Positions 23,162 to 32,827 are shown, numbered from the stretch's first letter. The stretch: DNA of 64,000 bases from Aquilaria yunnanensis (GCA_039654915.1 CM077594.1:95122893-95186892); one strand, 5' to 3'. Numbers and translations: made by a program. The notes: generated by a model not told the origin, from the letters alone.

Positions 23162-23710
23162 CTATAAGTCGGGGATTTGCTTCCCATCTAGTTTTCTTAC
23201 AAACTGACAAACGGGGTCGTTTAAAATCACATTCCCAAGACTGTAACGGTTTCGTTCTTTATGGTAAGTCCTCCATAAACCGATAATTTCACCTTGCACT
23301 TTTCCACAAGAATGCGTTTCAAGAGTCTCTCGGATATCTTTCAGAGACTCCTTACGCAGGCCATTCTTAATGAATTTTCTTTTATCTTCACGATTTATGG
23401 AGATGTATCCTAAAGAGCGACATTTAGTATTACAATTCCATCGCCCACATTTATAACACACGCCTAGTCTCTTTGCTCTTCGCCTTTTGGCATAACGGCT
23501 TTTACCTAAACCGGGCATGCGGGGCATAAATGCATCTGGAACTTCACCCGCCAAACGGACCTTAGCTTCAATTATCCACTGCACATTATCGGGAATGCCT
23601 TTGCGTGTAAAAACTCTGATTCTTTCACATCTAGCAAGGTAGATCTTTTTAAGGACTTTTAGAGGGAGGGAAGGAAAGTATTTTCGCAGTACAGAAAGAG
23701 TAGAATCCAT
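23162..23710 (-). CDS. small basic zinc-finger protein, copy 2 (plant-virus NABP-like)
   Basis: 182 aa, aligning without gaps to copy 1 at about 69% identity by eye. The basic stretch SRYAKRRRAKRL is at residues 71-82 and the Cys cluster at C85, C88, C93, C97 (CX2CX4CX3C); ISINRED and KFIKNGL follow. Probably a nuclear or RNA/DNA-binding protein, given the Arg/Lys run and the zinc-type cluster. The N-terminal 60 residues contain no domain I can name. The cluster, basic run and C-terminal LNDPVCQFVRKLDGKQI are kept in spite of divergence elsewhere, suggesting past selection on the protein. Between copies 1 and 3, same sense, each spaced about 0.8 kb. Confidence 0.72.
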   Translation of the reverse strand: MDSTLSVLRKYFPSLPLKVLKKIYLARCERIRVFTRKGIPDNVQWIIEAKVRLAGEVPDAFMPRMPGLGKSRYAKRRRAKRLGVCYKCGRWNCNTKCRSLGYISINREDKRKFIKNGLRKESLKDIRETLETHSCGKVQGEIIGLWRTYHKERNRYSLGNVILNDPVCQFVRKLDGKQIPDL

Positions 23711-23829
23711 TGATGAGAGAAGAATTTGAGAGAAGAGGGAAATGAATCAGTTATTGCAGGAAACTGGAATAATCGACTTTAGAAGTCACGGGGTATCTTA
23801 TCTGTTGTTTAATCAGAAGGAAGAACACG

Positions 23830-23837
23830 CATTTATA
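23830..23837 (-). promoter_or_regulatory. TATA-like box of zinc-finger copy 2
   Basis: CATCACTATAAATGCGTG on the minus strand, about 120 bp upstream of the ATG at 23710, identical to the box before copy 3. Copy 1 lacks this segment: its upstream sequence diverges near 24655. Confidence 0.5.
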
Positions 23838-23999
23838 GTGATGAAAAGGGATAACGTGTCGATTACACTTAGGGGAGCATGTACATCTGTCAAAAGAAAA
23901 TGCAAATTTTTCCAAATATAACAAACTGTATGTACAGTAATTGTGACTGTGGCTTACATCTTCCACTGGTTTTACGTCCAGTAACGGCATTAACGGCTT

Positions 24000-24548
24000 C
24001 TATGAGTCGAGGATCTGCTTCCCATCTAGCTTTCTTACAAGCCGGCAAACAGGGTCGTTTAAAGTCAGATTCCCGGGACTGTAACGGTCTCGTTCTTCAT
24101 GAAAAATACTCCATAAATCAAGAATTTCACGTTGCACAGATCCACAAGAATGCGTCTCAAGAGTCAATTGGATATCATCCAATGAGTCCTTACTCAAGCC
24201 ATTCTTGATGAACCGTATTTTATCTTCTCGATTATTGGAGATCATTCCTAAAGAACGACACCTAGTCTTACAAGTCCACCTACCACATTTATGGCAGACT
24301 TGTAATCTTTTCGCTCTTCTTTTTCTGGCATAAGAACTTTTGCCAACACCAGGCATGTAAGACACAAATGCCTCTGGGATTTCACCTGCCAGACGAACCT
24401 TAGCTTCAATTAACCACCGCACATCTTCAGGGATTCCTTTATGCATCAGAGCTCTTAATCGTTCACAGCGAACTTGGTAGATCTTTTTTAGGATGTTCAT
24501 TGGGAGAGAAGGGAAATACTTTCGCAAGGCGGAAAAAGTAGGATCCAT
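24000..24548 (-). CDS. small basic zinc-finger protein, copy 1 (plant-virus NABP-like)
   Basis: 182 aa, the first accessory gene after pol. Features in order: LRKYFPSLP (8-16), GIPEDVRWLIEAKVRLAGEIPEAF (38-61 region), basic SSYARKRRAKRL (71-82), C85-X2-C88-X4-C93-X3-C97, then ISNNRED, RFIKNGL, a THSCG segment with a fifth conserved Cys, and the PVCRLVRKLDGKQI tail. The start is the only in-frame Met near the conserved N-terminus. It resembles cysteine-rich nucleic-acid-binding proteins of carla/viti/allexivirus type, but with an N-terminal extension; a plant zinc-ribbon protein of unknown family is the alternative. No obvious TATA box is present; it may be expressed from upstream spacer sequence or from the genomic RNA. 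Confidence 0.72.
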   Translation of the reverse strand: MDPTFSALRKYFPSLPMNILKKIYQVRCERLRALMHKGIPEDVRWLIEAKVRLAGEIPEAFVSYMPGVGKSSYARKRRAKRLQVCHKCGRWTCKTRCRSLGMISNNREDKIRFIKNGLSKDSLDDIQLTLETHSCGSVQREILDLWSIFHEERDRYSPGNLTLNDPVCRLVRKLDGKQILDS

Positions 24549-25910
24549 TTTCTAGGAGGAAGTAAAAGAAAGAAGGGGTGAAGGAATCAGTTATTATGGG
24601 CAACTGAGAGAACCGACTTGAGAGTCACGGAGTACCGTATCCGCCGTTTAACCGGAAAAGTGGATCCTACTTTATTTTAGTATCATAGATATTTCTTATC
24701 TTTGATATCTCATCAGGCATGACATTGATCCAGTCCTTGATTATTGAATCCATTGTCTGCTTTCGACGACAATATTTCTCGATATCCACGCTTATCTTTG
24801 ACCATAGCTATTTCTTATCTTGGATACTGCTAAGCTGGCGTCAATTCTGTCCATCCCGGTGTAGCCTCGATTATTGAATTGATTACCAGGATTTTGACAA
24901 TATTGTCTACTTTATCCTTGAATTGCTGATGGGGCTGGGTCCACTATATCAGCTGTGCATCCAGCGGTAGATTGGTAAAAACGGATGTCACTGAGACGTC
25001 AGCTTATACTGCTGTGACTGTGCGGTGGATACGCTTCCCATTTGATCCTTGTTCTGTATGCCATGCATGTATGATGTGAAATGCATGAATGCAGAGCATG
25101 TGTAACTGATGGATTTATTTTTTATATCTTTGCTTTACTGGATCCTCTTTGTAATTGCCTTCTATTGTTGAATCTCTTTATGCTTTCCAACTGTTGTCCA
25201 TTGTTTCACTTTCCAGCTGTTGTTCATTGTCTTGCTTTCCAGCTGTTGTTCATTGTCTCGCTTTCCAGCTATTGTCCATTGTCTCAAAAGCCTAACTCTT
25301 TTCAAAAATCTTCTTTCCTTGATTTGTTCTTAAATTTTGGCTTCAATTTCCTTAATGTCCGCCTCGTACTTTATGCCTCTCTGGATAATTGTCCCTGTTG
25401 AGATATTCATGAGTATGATTCTTTCTTGCTGACATGGACGTGTTAAGACTTCTGAAGCGATCATTCAGGCTACCACCAAGGCTATCTCCCAAAGATTTGT
25501 TACTCCTTCTTCTTTGTTAGCCTATGTTCTGTGCCGCTCGCAAAGCAGGACTTCAATCTTACCTGTTTTAATTCATAAAGCTTATCAAAGTAATCTACGG
25601 TCTTTGTTTTTTCTAAGTTTTAATTATTACTATTCTTCCTTCAAAAGTCATAATTTATTGCACACTTAAGGCTAGTAAGAATGTGAGATTTGAAGGAAAA
25701 GAACTGGATAGAAACGACTTTAGCATTTTGAACGTGAGAATCTAAGGTAAGTTAAAGAAAATTGGCTTTTTATTTATGGGTAATATGAAAATCTTGGGTA
25801 CAGATAGATAATGAAAGTGTAAGAGAAGAAAGCTCTCTTTGACAACTTTGATCAAATAAACTTTGGTAACCCTGTATCCACTTCTCCGCTTCTGTTTGAA
25901 AATTTCTTCA
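24549..25910 (-). other. spacer between pol and the accessory genes
   Basis: 1.36 kb without a supported gene. It contains two related segments with ATTTCTTATCTTTGATAT-type words (about 24690 and 24810) and a short tandem repeat at 25182-25285. A 106-aa plus-strand ORF over that repeat is not convincing. It probably contains the promoter for the accessory region, but no clear TATA was found. Confidence 0.5.
25182..25285. repeat. 26-bp minisatellite, four copies
   Basis: Four head-to-tail copies of GCTTTCCAGCTGTTGTTCAT plus TGTCTC, with a few substitutions (CCAACTG, CCAGCTA). The CAGCTG core is palindromic. Confidence 0.75.
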
Positions 25911-28900
25911 TTATGCAAAGTATTTCTTTACTGCATCCGAATTTACTGGCTTCGGTAATTCTCGTCCATCCATTTCTGTCAGAATTAGTGCCCCTCCTGA
26001 AAATGCTTTCTTCACGACATATGGCCCGTCATAATTTGGTGTCCATTTTCCTCTTGAATCATGTTGCATGGGTAAAATTTTCTTGAGCACTATGTCACCA
26101 TCGTGAAATTGTCGTGGGCGAACCTTTTTGTTGTAAGAACGAATCATCCTTCTTTGATAAAGTTGTCCATGGCAGAGGGCTATCATTCTTCTTTCATCAA
26201 TTAGATTTAATTGCTCGTATCTAGCTTTGACCCATTCTGCTTCTCTTAATTGAGTATCCATTAGTACCCTTAATGAAGGAATTTCAACTTCTATGGGCAA
26301 TACAGCCTCCATACCGTATACCAGAGAAAAAGGTGTTGCTCCAGTAGAAGTACGGGTAGAAGTTCTATAAGCATGTAGTGCAAAAGGTAACATCTCATGC
26401 CAGTCCTTGTAAGTGACGATCATCTTTTCAACAATTCTCTTGATATTTTTATTGGCCGCTTCTACTGCACCATTCATCATTGGTCGATAAGGTGCCGAAT
26501 TGAGATGTTTGATTTTGAACTGCCGGCACAAAGTCTGCATCATTGCATTGTTCAGGTTCGTGGCATTGTCTGAGATGATACATTCCGGCGGCCCATAACG
26601 ACAAATGATTTCTTTCTTAATGAACCGGCATACCACCTTTTGAGTCACACTTGCATATGACATAGCTTCTACCCATTTAGTGAAGTAGTCAATTGCCACT
26701 AGGATGAATTTGTGACCATTGGAAGCTTTAGGGGTAATGGCTCCAATGACGTCAATTCCCCACATGGCAAAAGGCCAAGGTATTGCTGTTACATTAAGAG
26801 GGGTGGGTGGAGCTTGGATCTTGTTGGCATATATTTGACATTTGTGACATTTTCTCACGTGATTAATACAATCACTTTCCAATGTGAGCCAATAGTAGCC
26901 AGCCCTCATTATTTGTCTTGCCATGGTATGACCACTAGTGTGTGCTCCACATATTCCAGAATGAACTTCTTCCATGATCTTTCGTGCTTCATGAGTATCT
27001 ACACAGCGAAGTAGCATCGAGTCTGGGGTTTTCTTGTAGAGTATGTCTAGGTTTAAAAGAAAACCCATTGACAATCTTCGTAGAAATTTCTTGTCATTTT
27101 CTGATGCTTCTAGTGGATATGTTCGTTCTTGGAGGTATTTCTTGATATCATGATACCAAGGCTTTCCATCCAATTCTTCTTCGATGCTCATGCAATAAGC
27201 TGGAGAATCTATTATTTTCATTTCGAAGACAGGAGTATGCTTAGGGTCGCTTATCTTGTACATAGCAGCCAAAGTAGCTAAAGCGTCTGGGATTTGATTA
27301 TCTTCCCTTGGAAGATGATGGAAACTTATACTGTTAAATCTTCGAGTCATGTCTAGTATAAGCTTTTGGTAAGGGATTAATTTTGAATCTCTTGTCTCCC
27401 ATTCTCCATTGATTTGATATATGACTAATGCGGAATCCCCATAGACTCGGAGATCTCGCACTTTCAAATCCAATGCCATTTGGAGTCCCATAGCACATGC
27501 TTCATACTCTACTATATTGTTGGTACAAGGAAATGTAATTTTTGCTGTGAGGGGAAACTGCTCTCCGCTTGGAGAGATGAGTATAGCTCCGATCCCTTGT
27601 CCCAAAGCATTAGATGCTCCATCGAATGCCATTTTCCATGTTTCATTTTCTTCATCGACTTCCTGTTCTATCGTCATTATATCTCCATCAGGAAAGTCCA
27701 TTCTCATGGGCTCATAATCCTCCAATGCTCTATCAGCCAGATATTCAGCGATCACACTTCCTTTTACGGCCTTTTGGGTGACATACTGTATGTCGTATTC
27801 AGATAACAGCATTTGCCATTTTGCAATCCTGCCTGATAAAGCGGGTTTCTCGAAAATGTACTTAATGGGGTCAGTCTTGGAGATCAGTAATGTTGTGTTG
27901 TTGAGCATGTAGTGTCGTAGTCGATGTGCTACCCATGCAAGGGCACAACAGGACTTTTCTACTATTGAGTATTTAGCTTCATATGTGGTAAGCTTTTTGC
28001 TCAAATAGTAAATTGCATGCTCCTTCTTGCTTGTCTCATCACGTTGACCCAATACAGATCCTAATGAAGAATCCTGTATGGATAAATATAGAATCAACGG
28101 TTCTCCGGATCGAGGTGGTATCAAGACTGGTGGATTTGATAGATATCGTTTGATTTTCTCGAACGCTTCTTGACATTCGTTATTCCACTCAATCGGATTG
28201 TTCTTCTTTAGTGATTTGAAAAGCGGTTCACACTTGGACGTCAATTGTGATATGAACCTTGCTATGAAGTTGATTCTACCCAGAAAACTTCTTACTTGTT
28301 TTGGAGTCTTCGGGGGTTGCATTTCTTGTATCGCTTTGACTTTACTCGGGTCAACTCGAATCCCGTCCTTGCTGACTATGAAACCCAATAACTTTCCTGA
28401 AGAGGCTCCAAAAGTACATTTGGCAGGATTCAACTTCAATTGATATTTGCGAAGTCTATCGAATAGTTTTCTTAGCACTTTTAGATGCCCCCCAGCAGTG
28501 AAAGTTTTGGCGATCATGTCGTCCACATATACTTCAATTTCTTTATGCATCATGTCATGGAACAACGTGACCATGGCTCTTTGATATGTAGCACCAGCAT
28601 TCTTTAACCCGAAAGGCATCACCTTATAGTAGAAGGTACCCCAAAGGGTAATAAAAGCAGTTTTTATCATGTCATCTGGATCAAGTTTGATTTGATTGTA
28701 TCCAGAAAAACCATCCATGAAGGAAAAGTAGGAGTTTCCTGCGGTATTATCCACCAGTGTATCAATATGAGGAAGTGGGAAGTTATCTTTAGGACTGGCT
28801 TCGTTCAAAGGCCGGTAGTCCTGACAAACTCTTAGTTTCCCACTTTCTTTCTTTTCGACTGGGACAATGTTAACCACCCATTCTGTATATTCAGCGACCC

Positions 28901-29309
28901 CAAGAAATCCTGCATCCCACAGCTTTCGAATCTCGTCTTTTACTCTTAAGATTAACTCCGGCTTTAATCTTCGTAACTTCTGTCTGACAGGCTTCGCCCC
29001 AGGCTTCAAAGGTATTTTGTGTAGTACTATGTCTGAGCTTAAGCCAGGCATATCTTGGTATGACCAAGCGAATACATCCACATATTCTTTCAATAAATGG
29101 ACTAATTCTTCTTTTTCTTCAGGAGGGAATAAAGTGCCAATCTTGACTTCTTTTACATCCTGACTGTCTCCCAGGTTGAATACCTCAGTTGGTTCTTGAC
29201 TTGTTGCTCTTTCTTTTTCATCTCGCTCAATCATTTTTAATAGCTCAGGAGATACTTGAAGATCTTCGTCATCCGAGTCGGTAGTGTTTACAGGATTATC
29301 AAAGTTCAT
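25911..29309 (-). CDS. pol: reverse transcriptase, RNase H (two), integrase
   Basis: 1132 aa, uninterrupted. RT spans about 100-350 with FMDGFSGYNQI (Asp199) and YVDD (261-264). The first RNase H (about 375-525) has lost its first catalytic Asp: the usual TDAS is replaced by a LSIQ-type sequence. A second, archaeal-type RNase H (about 557-685) keeps D563, E601, D625 and D675. Integrase has an H783/H790/C821/C824 zinc site and D853, D914, E950, followed by a C-terminal GPYVVKKAF region. A dead first plus a live second RNase H is known for Tat elements. The ATG at 29309 may not be the real start: splicing of the 203-nt intron joins gag-pro to this frame 12 codons upstream of it. The reverse-transcription and integration machinery looks intact. 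Confidence 0.95.
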   Translation of the reverse strand: MNFDNPVNTTDSDDEDLQVSPELLKMIERDEKERATSQEPTEVFNLGDSQDVKEVKIGTLFPPEEKEELVHLLKEYVDVFAWSYQDMPGLSSDIVLHKIPLKPGAKPVRQKLRRLKPELILRVKDEIRKLWDAGFLGVAEYTEWVVNIVPVEKKESGKLRVCQDYRPLNEASPKDNFPLPHIDTLVDNTAGNSYFSFMDGFSGYNQIKLDPDDMIKTAFITLWGTFYYKVMPFGLKNAGATYQRAMVTLFHDMMHKEIEVYVDDMIAKTFTAGGHLKVLRKLFDRLRKYQLKLNPAKCTFGASSGKLLGFIVSKDGIRVDPSKVKAIQEMQPPKTPKQVRSFLGRINFIARFISQLTSKCEPLFKSLKKNNPIEWNNECQEAFEKIKRYLSNPPVLIPPRSGEPLILYLSIQDSSLGSVLGQRDETSKKEHAIYYLSKKLTTYEAKYSIVEKSCCALAWVAHRLRHYMLNNTTLLISKTDPIKYIFEKPALSGRIAKWQMLLSEYDIQYVTQKAVKGSVIAEYLADRALEDYEPMRMDFPDGDIMTIEQEVDEENETWKMAFDGASNALGQGIGAILISPSGEQFPLTAKITFPCTNNIVEYEACAMGLQMALDLKVRDLRVYGDSALVIYQINGEWETRDSKLIPYQKLILDMTRRFNSISFHHLPREDNQIPDALATLAAMYKISDPKHTPVFEMKIIDSPAYCMSIEEELDGKPWYHDIKKYLQERTYPLEASENDKKFLRRLSMGFLLNLDILYKKTPDSMLLRCVDTHEARKIMEEVHSGICGAHTSGHTMARQIMRAGYYWLTLESDCINHVRKCHKCQIYANKIQAPPTPLNVTAIPWPFAMWGIDVIGAITPKASNGHKFILVAIDYFTKWVEAMSYASVTQKVVCRFIKKEIICRYGPPECIISDNATNLNNAMMQTLCRQFKIKHLNSAPYRPMMNGAVEAANKNIKRIVEKMIVTYKDWHEMLPFALHAYRTSTRTSTGATPFSLVYGMEAVLPIEVEIPSLRVLMDTQLREAEWVKARYEQLNLIDERRMIALCHGQLYQRRMIRSYNKKVRPRQFHDGDIVLKKILPMQHDSRGKWTPNYDGPYVVKKAFSGGALILTEMDGRELPKPVNSDAVKKYFA

Positions 29310-29340
29310 TCTTTCATTGTCATCAAAGAGAGTTTTGGGT

Positions 29341-29543
29341 CTGCATTATCCAGAGAGAAAAGAAAGAGAAGAGAGAAAAAAAAAATGGCACGAATGAGAT
29401 GGATGCAAACTGGTACTTTATTTACAATGTGCATAAATCACAACTTTATTGGAATAAAAAGCAATAACTAAAAGGTTCACTTAAACAAAGACTACACCCT
29501 ATTGATTGAACCTTTCTTTAGGAGGTTTTTACTATTAGATTAC
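29341..29543 (-). other. 203-nt intron between gag-pro and pol
   Basis: On the minus strand the donor is CCAAA|GTAATC (29543), overlapping the gag-pro stop codon. The acceptor is TAATGCAG|ACCC (29341), preceded by a long pyrimidine tract (29360-29390). Removing it deletes the gag-pro stop and continues in the pol frame without a stop. Ogre elements are known for an intron at exactly this place, so retained versus spliced RNA would give gag-pro versus gag-pro-pol. Predicted from sequence only. Confidence 0.8.
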
Positions 29544-32500
29544 TTTGGAAAGCTTTCGATTATAACAGGCAGTTCTATCGCCTCCCAATTGTTCAGCACA
29601 TCCCGTAGGCCACAAGGTTGAATGAGCTCCTCCTCTTCAGGTGAATCGCTGATGATTGCCTGAATAGAAAGACTTTCAAAAGACTTGTTGATGTTGATAG
29701 TCAGCTTGCCTTCATTGTCATTTTTCGGAATGAGACCACCACTCACGAACGTTTCGGTGATTTCAGGGATATCCAGATTTCTTTCCTGGAGAGGATGCCC
29801 TGTTAATCGTGCAATCCTCTTTTCTCTCTTTTCAGCTATTGCCTTCATTTTATCATGTCTTGTCGGTGTGAAGCCTAGGCCGTATTTTCCTTCATTTGCG
29901 GATATTTTCAATGGCTCTGGGATTCCTTGTAAATCTTGTCCCAAACCTAACCCCGGTGAGTATCCTCCTTTTATCATGAGTTTGGCGACCATGCGACTTG
30001 TTTTAGAGATGTTAGGAATGGGTTCTTCTCCATATTCACTGACATAAGCAGCATTGACAATCTCAAAAGACCTGAAGGAGCAATCAGGTATATTTTCATT
30101 GACCTCAACATATTGAGCATCCGCAGGTCTAGATAGCAGAATGTCTTCTTCAGCAAAGACTGTGATTATCTTTCCTTCAATGATGAATTTCATTTTTTGA
30201 TGTAATGAGGAAGGAATTGCTCCAGCCATATGGATCCATGGTCTTCCCAGTAGACAAGTATAAGATGGAGAAATGTCCATGACTTGGAATGTGATATGGA
30301 AAAGACAGGGACCAATCCCAATTGGTAGCTCTATTTCTCCAACCACATCTCTCTTTGTTCCGTCAAATGCTCGAACAACAATATGACTGTTGTTGAGGTG
30401 TGATGGGTCTAAACCGATCTTATGTAAAGTTTCTAATGGCATTACATTTAGAGCTGATCCATTGTCGATCAGAACTCTAGCCATAATCCGATCTTTGTAT
30501 TTAATCGAAATATGTAGAGCCTTAGAGTGACCCCTTCCTTCTGCTGGTATCTCATCGTCAGTGAATGTGATGAGATTTTGTGCCGTGATGTTGTTGACAA
30601 GGTGGTCAAAGTTGTTCACGGAGATATCTTGTTCAACATAAGCCTTATTCAGGACTTTGAGAAGAGCTTCTCGATGGGCATCAGAACTTAAGAGCAATGA
30701 AAGTATGGAGATCTTTGCTGGCAGACGGTTCAACTGCTCCACGATGCTGTATTCACTTTGCTTTATGAGTTTGAGAAACTCAGTAGCTTGTTCATCTGTT
30801 ACTGCTCGAGGCATCTCTTGCTCTTTAGATGTGTTAATAGGTCCATTTGCTGGATCCGTAACATTCTTCTCTTGTTGGAGCTTGTTCATTTGCTCGGGAG
30901 AATAACACCGACCACTTCTAGTCATGCCCCCAACTTCTAACGGAGTTGATGTGATGTTAGAAGTATAGCCATAGTTCCATGGAACAGTTTTGTCTGATTT
31001 GTACGGGAATGGCTTTGGAACTTGAATTCTTAAAGGCTTGAGAGCAGATTTTGAGATTGGAATGACTAGTGGCCTTGGCATGATATTGACTTCTTGTTCT
31101 TTAATTATCACATTCACGTCATCCTCTTTATCTGACATAAAAACGATGATTTGGGAGGAGTCCATGAGACTTTGTAGACTTTTACGGAATTCTGGGCATT
31201 CTTGGATAGAATGACTCTTACTGTTATGAAAGTTGCACCATTCCTCATGCTCGACTTCTTTATTTCCAGAAGACTTTCCTATGATAATCCCTTCTTTCAC
31301 AAGGCATGAATATACATGCTTAAGAGGGGTTATGATATCATTGACTGTTTTCTTCATCGGCCAGTATTCTTCCATCATATTGACTGGTTTGGCTTGATGA
31401 GGAGGCAATGGATTATGAGTGACGTTTGTTTCATCGGAAAAGTCCAACCACTTTGACTCAATTAATTGTTGGACTATAAGCTTCAATGCTATGCAATTTT
31501 CGAGTCCGTGGCCCACGGCACCATCATGATATGGGCAATTTAGTTTAGGGTCATACCATGTTGGATATGGGGGTTCGAATGGCCTTGTGGGAATTGGGTG
31601 AATGAGTTGGCTCTGGATGAGTTTTGGATATAACTCAGTATAAGTCATGGGAATCGGTGCGAAAATTTCTCTTGGTCTTGGTGCAGGCATTGGAGGAGTC
31701 GGAACAGGTGGCCGTAACTGATTTGGCCTGTTGAGAGGATAATTGTTGGGTCTATTGGGAAGATAATCACTGGGCCTATTTGGAGGATAATCATTGGGCC
31801 TGTTGGCAGAATAGGATAGGCGAGGACCGGTAGCCACGGTACCCACGAGGGGAATCCCTCTTCCTCGTCCGATTTGTTGTATTTCTTCATCTTTTCTTCT
31901 GGATGGTCCTCCTCTTTTCATAGGATCACTAAAGGACTCAGTAATCTTCCCGGTCCTGATACCATGCTCGATCCTTTCTCCAGACATGACTACGTCGGAG
32001 AAGTTAGTTGCCGCATTGCCAATAAGTTTGTCATAATATGGGTATTTCAGTGTCTGGACAAACAAAGTGACCATTTCTCTTTCTGTCATGGGTGGCTGTA
32101 CTTGTGCAGCTAAGTCCCTCCATCGTTGGGCATATTCCTTAAAAGTTTCTGTTTTTTTCTTCTCCATGTTTTGGAGAGTTTGGCGATCCGGAGCTAAGTC
32201 CATAACATGTTTATAGTTGCCGATGAAGGCCTGAGCAAGGTCATTCCAAGTTTTTATGTTTCTTGGACCTTGGCTTAGATACCACTGTAATGCTGATTTT
32301 GTGAGACTTTCCTGAAAAAGTGCGATCCACACCTTCTCATCTTTGGTAAGTGGTTGTAGTCTTCTGAGAAACAAAGTGATGTGAGTGATGGGATCACTCG
32401 TTCCATCGTATTTTACGAAATCTGGCACCTTAAAATCTGAAGGGATTACGACGTCTGGCACTAAGCAGAGGTCATCCACTGAAAGGGATCCGAATATAGT

Positions 32501-32827
32501 GCCTCCTTCAATGGCTCTCAGTCTTTTCTCTATTGTCTCGATTTTTTGAGATTCTGCTTCATCTTTTGGTAATGTCTTCTTCTCTTCCTGTACAGTGTCT
32601 TGTTTCAGGTGAACACTAGCAGAGGGTCCTGATTCTTGAAACAGGTTTTCTTGGACTGAGACTCGTTGCGGGGTGAATCCCGGGGGATAAGTGGGATCTT
32701 GTACTTCTTTGATGGGGACTTGAGTTGCTTTCCCTTTGATTAATTCCATCAATTGTTTCATCTGTTCTGACATACTTTCAATCTTGGACTCCATCTCCAT
32801 GAGACGTCCTTCGGCTTGTTCTGCCAT
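29540..32827 (-). CDS. gag-protease with G-patch
   Basis: 1095 aa. An N-terminal short coiled coil (8-35) is followed by a retrotransposon gag capsid region (about 130-295, FKVPDFVKYDG to ERIEHGIRTGK). A Pro/Asn/Tyr-rich linker has four RPN-type repeats (343-371). Two His-containing zinc-knuckle-like motifs follow: C431-X2-H-X5-H-X4-C445 and C531-X2-H-X4-H-X4-C544. The aspartic protease has its active site at D788 (LIDNGSA) and LLGRPWIH at 859-866. A G-patch (about 944-990; GGYSPGLGLGQDLQG) lies after the protease. The start is the Met that gives the coiled coil; no earlier in-frame start is compelling. The stop at 29540 lies inside the predicted intron. Makes the virus-like particle and matures the polyprotein. 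Confidence 0.93.
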   Translation of the reverse strand: MAEQAEGRLMEMESKIESMSEQMKQLMELIKGKATQVPIKEVQDPTYPPGFTPQRVSVQENLFQESGPSASVHLKQDTVQEEKKTLPKDEAESQKIETIEKRLRAIEGGTIFGSLSVDDLCLVPDVVIPSDFKVPDFVKYDGTSDPITHITLFLRRLQPLTKDEKVWIALFQESLTKSALQWYLSQGPRNIKTWNDLAQAFIGNYKHVMDLAPDRQTLQNMEKKKTETFKEYAQRWRDLAAQVQPPMTEREMVTLFVQTLKYPYYDKLIGNAATNFSDVVMSGERIEHGIRTGKITESFSDPMKRGGPSRRKDEEIQQIGRGRGIPLVGTVATGPRLSYSANRPNDYPPNRPSDYLPNRPNNYPLNRPNQLRPPVPTPPMPAPRPREIFAPIPMTYTELYPKLIQSQLIHPIPTRPFEPPYPTWYDPKLNCPYHDGAVGHGLENCIALKLIVQQLIESKWLDFSDETNVTHNPLPPHQAKPVNMMEEYWPMKKTVNDIITPLKHVYSCLVKEGIIIGKSSGNKEVEHEEWCNFHNSKSHSIQECPEFRKSLQSLMDSSQIIVFMSDKEDDVNVIIKEQEVNIMPRPLVIPISKSALKPLRIQVPKPFPYKSDKTVPWNYGYTSNITSTPLEVGGMTRSGRCYSPEQMNKLQQEKNVTDPANGPINTSKEQEMPRAVTDEQATEFLKLIKQSEYSIVEQLNRLPAKISILSLLLSSDAHREALLKVLNKAYVEQDISVNNFDHLVNNITAQNLITFTDDEIPAEGRGHSKALHISIKYKDRIMARVLIDNGSALNVMPLETLHKIGLDPSHLNNSHIVVRAFDGTKRDVVGEIELPIGIGPCLFHITFQVMDISPSYTCLLGRPWIHMAGAIPSSLHQKMKFIIEGKIITVFAEEDILLSRPADAQYVEVNENIPDCSFRSFEIVNAAYVSEYGEEPIPNISKTSRMVAKLMIKGGYSPGLGLGQDLQGIPEPLKISANEGKYGLGFTPTRHDKMKAIAEKREKRIARLTGHPLQERNLDIPEITETFVSGGLIPKNDNEGKLTININKSFESLSIQAIISDSPEEEELIQPCGLRDVLNNWEAIELPVIIESFPK

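Noticed and set aside
26712..32113. Plus-strand ORFs of 60-120 aa opposite gag and pol
   Set aside because: Shadows of the minus-strand coding frames; no recognisable domain.
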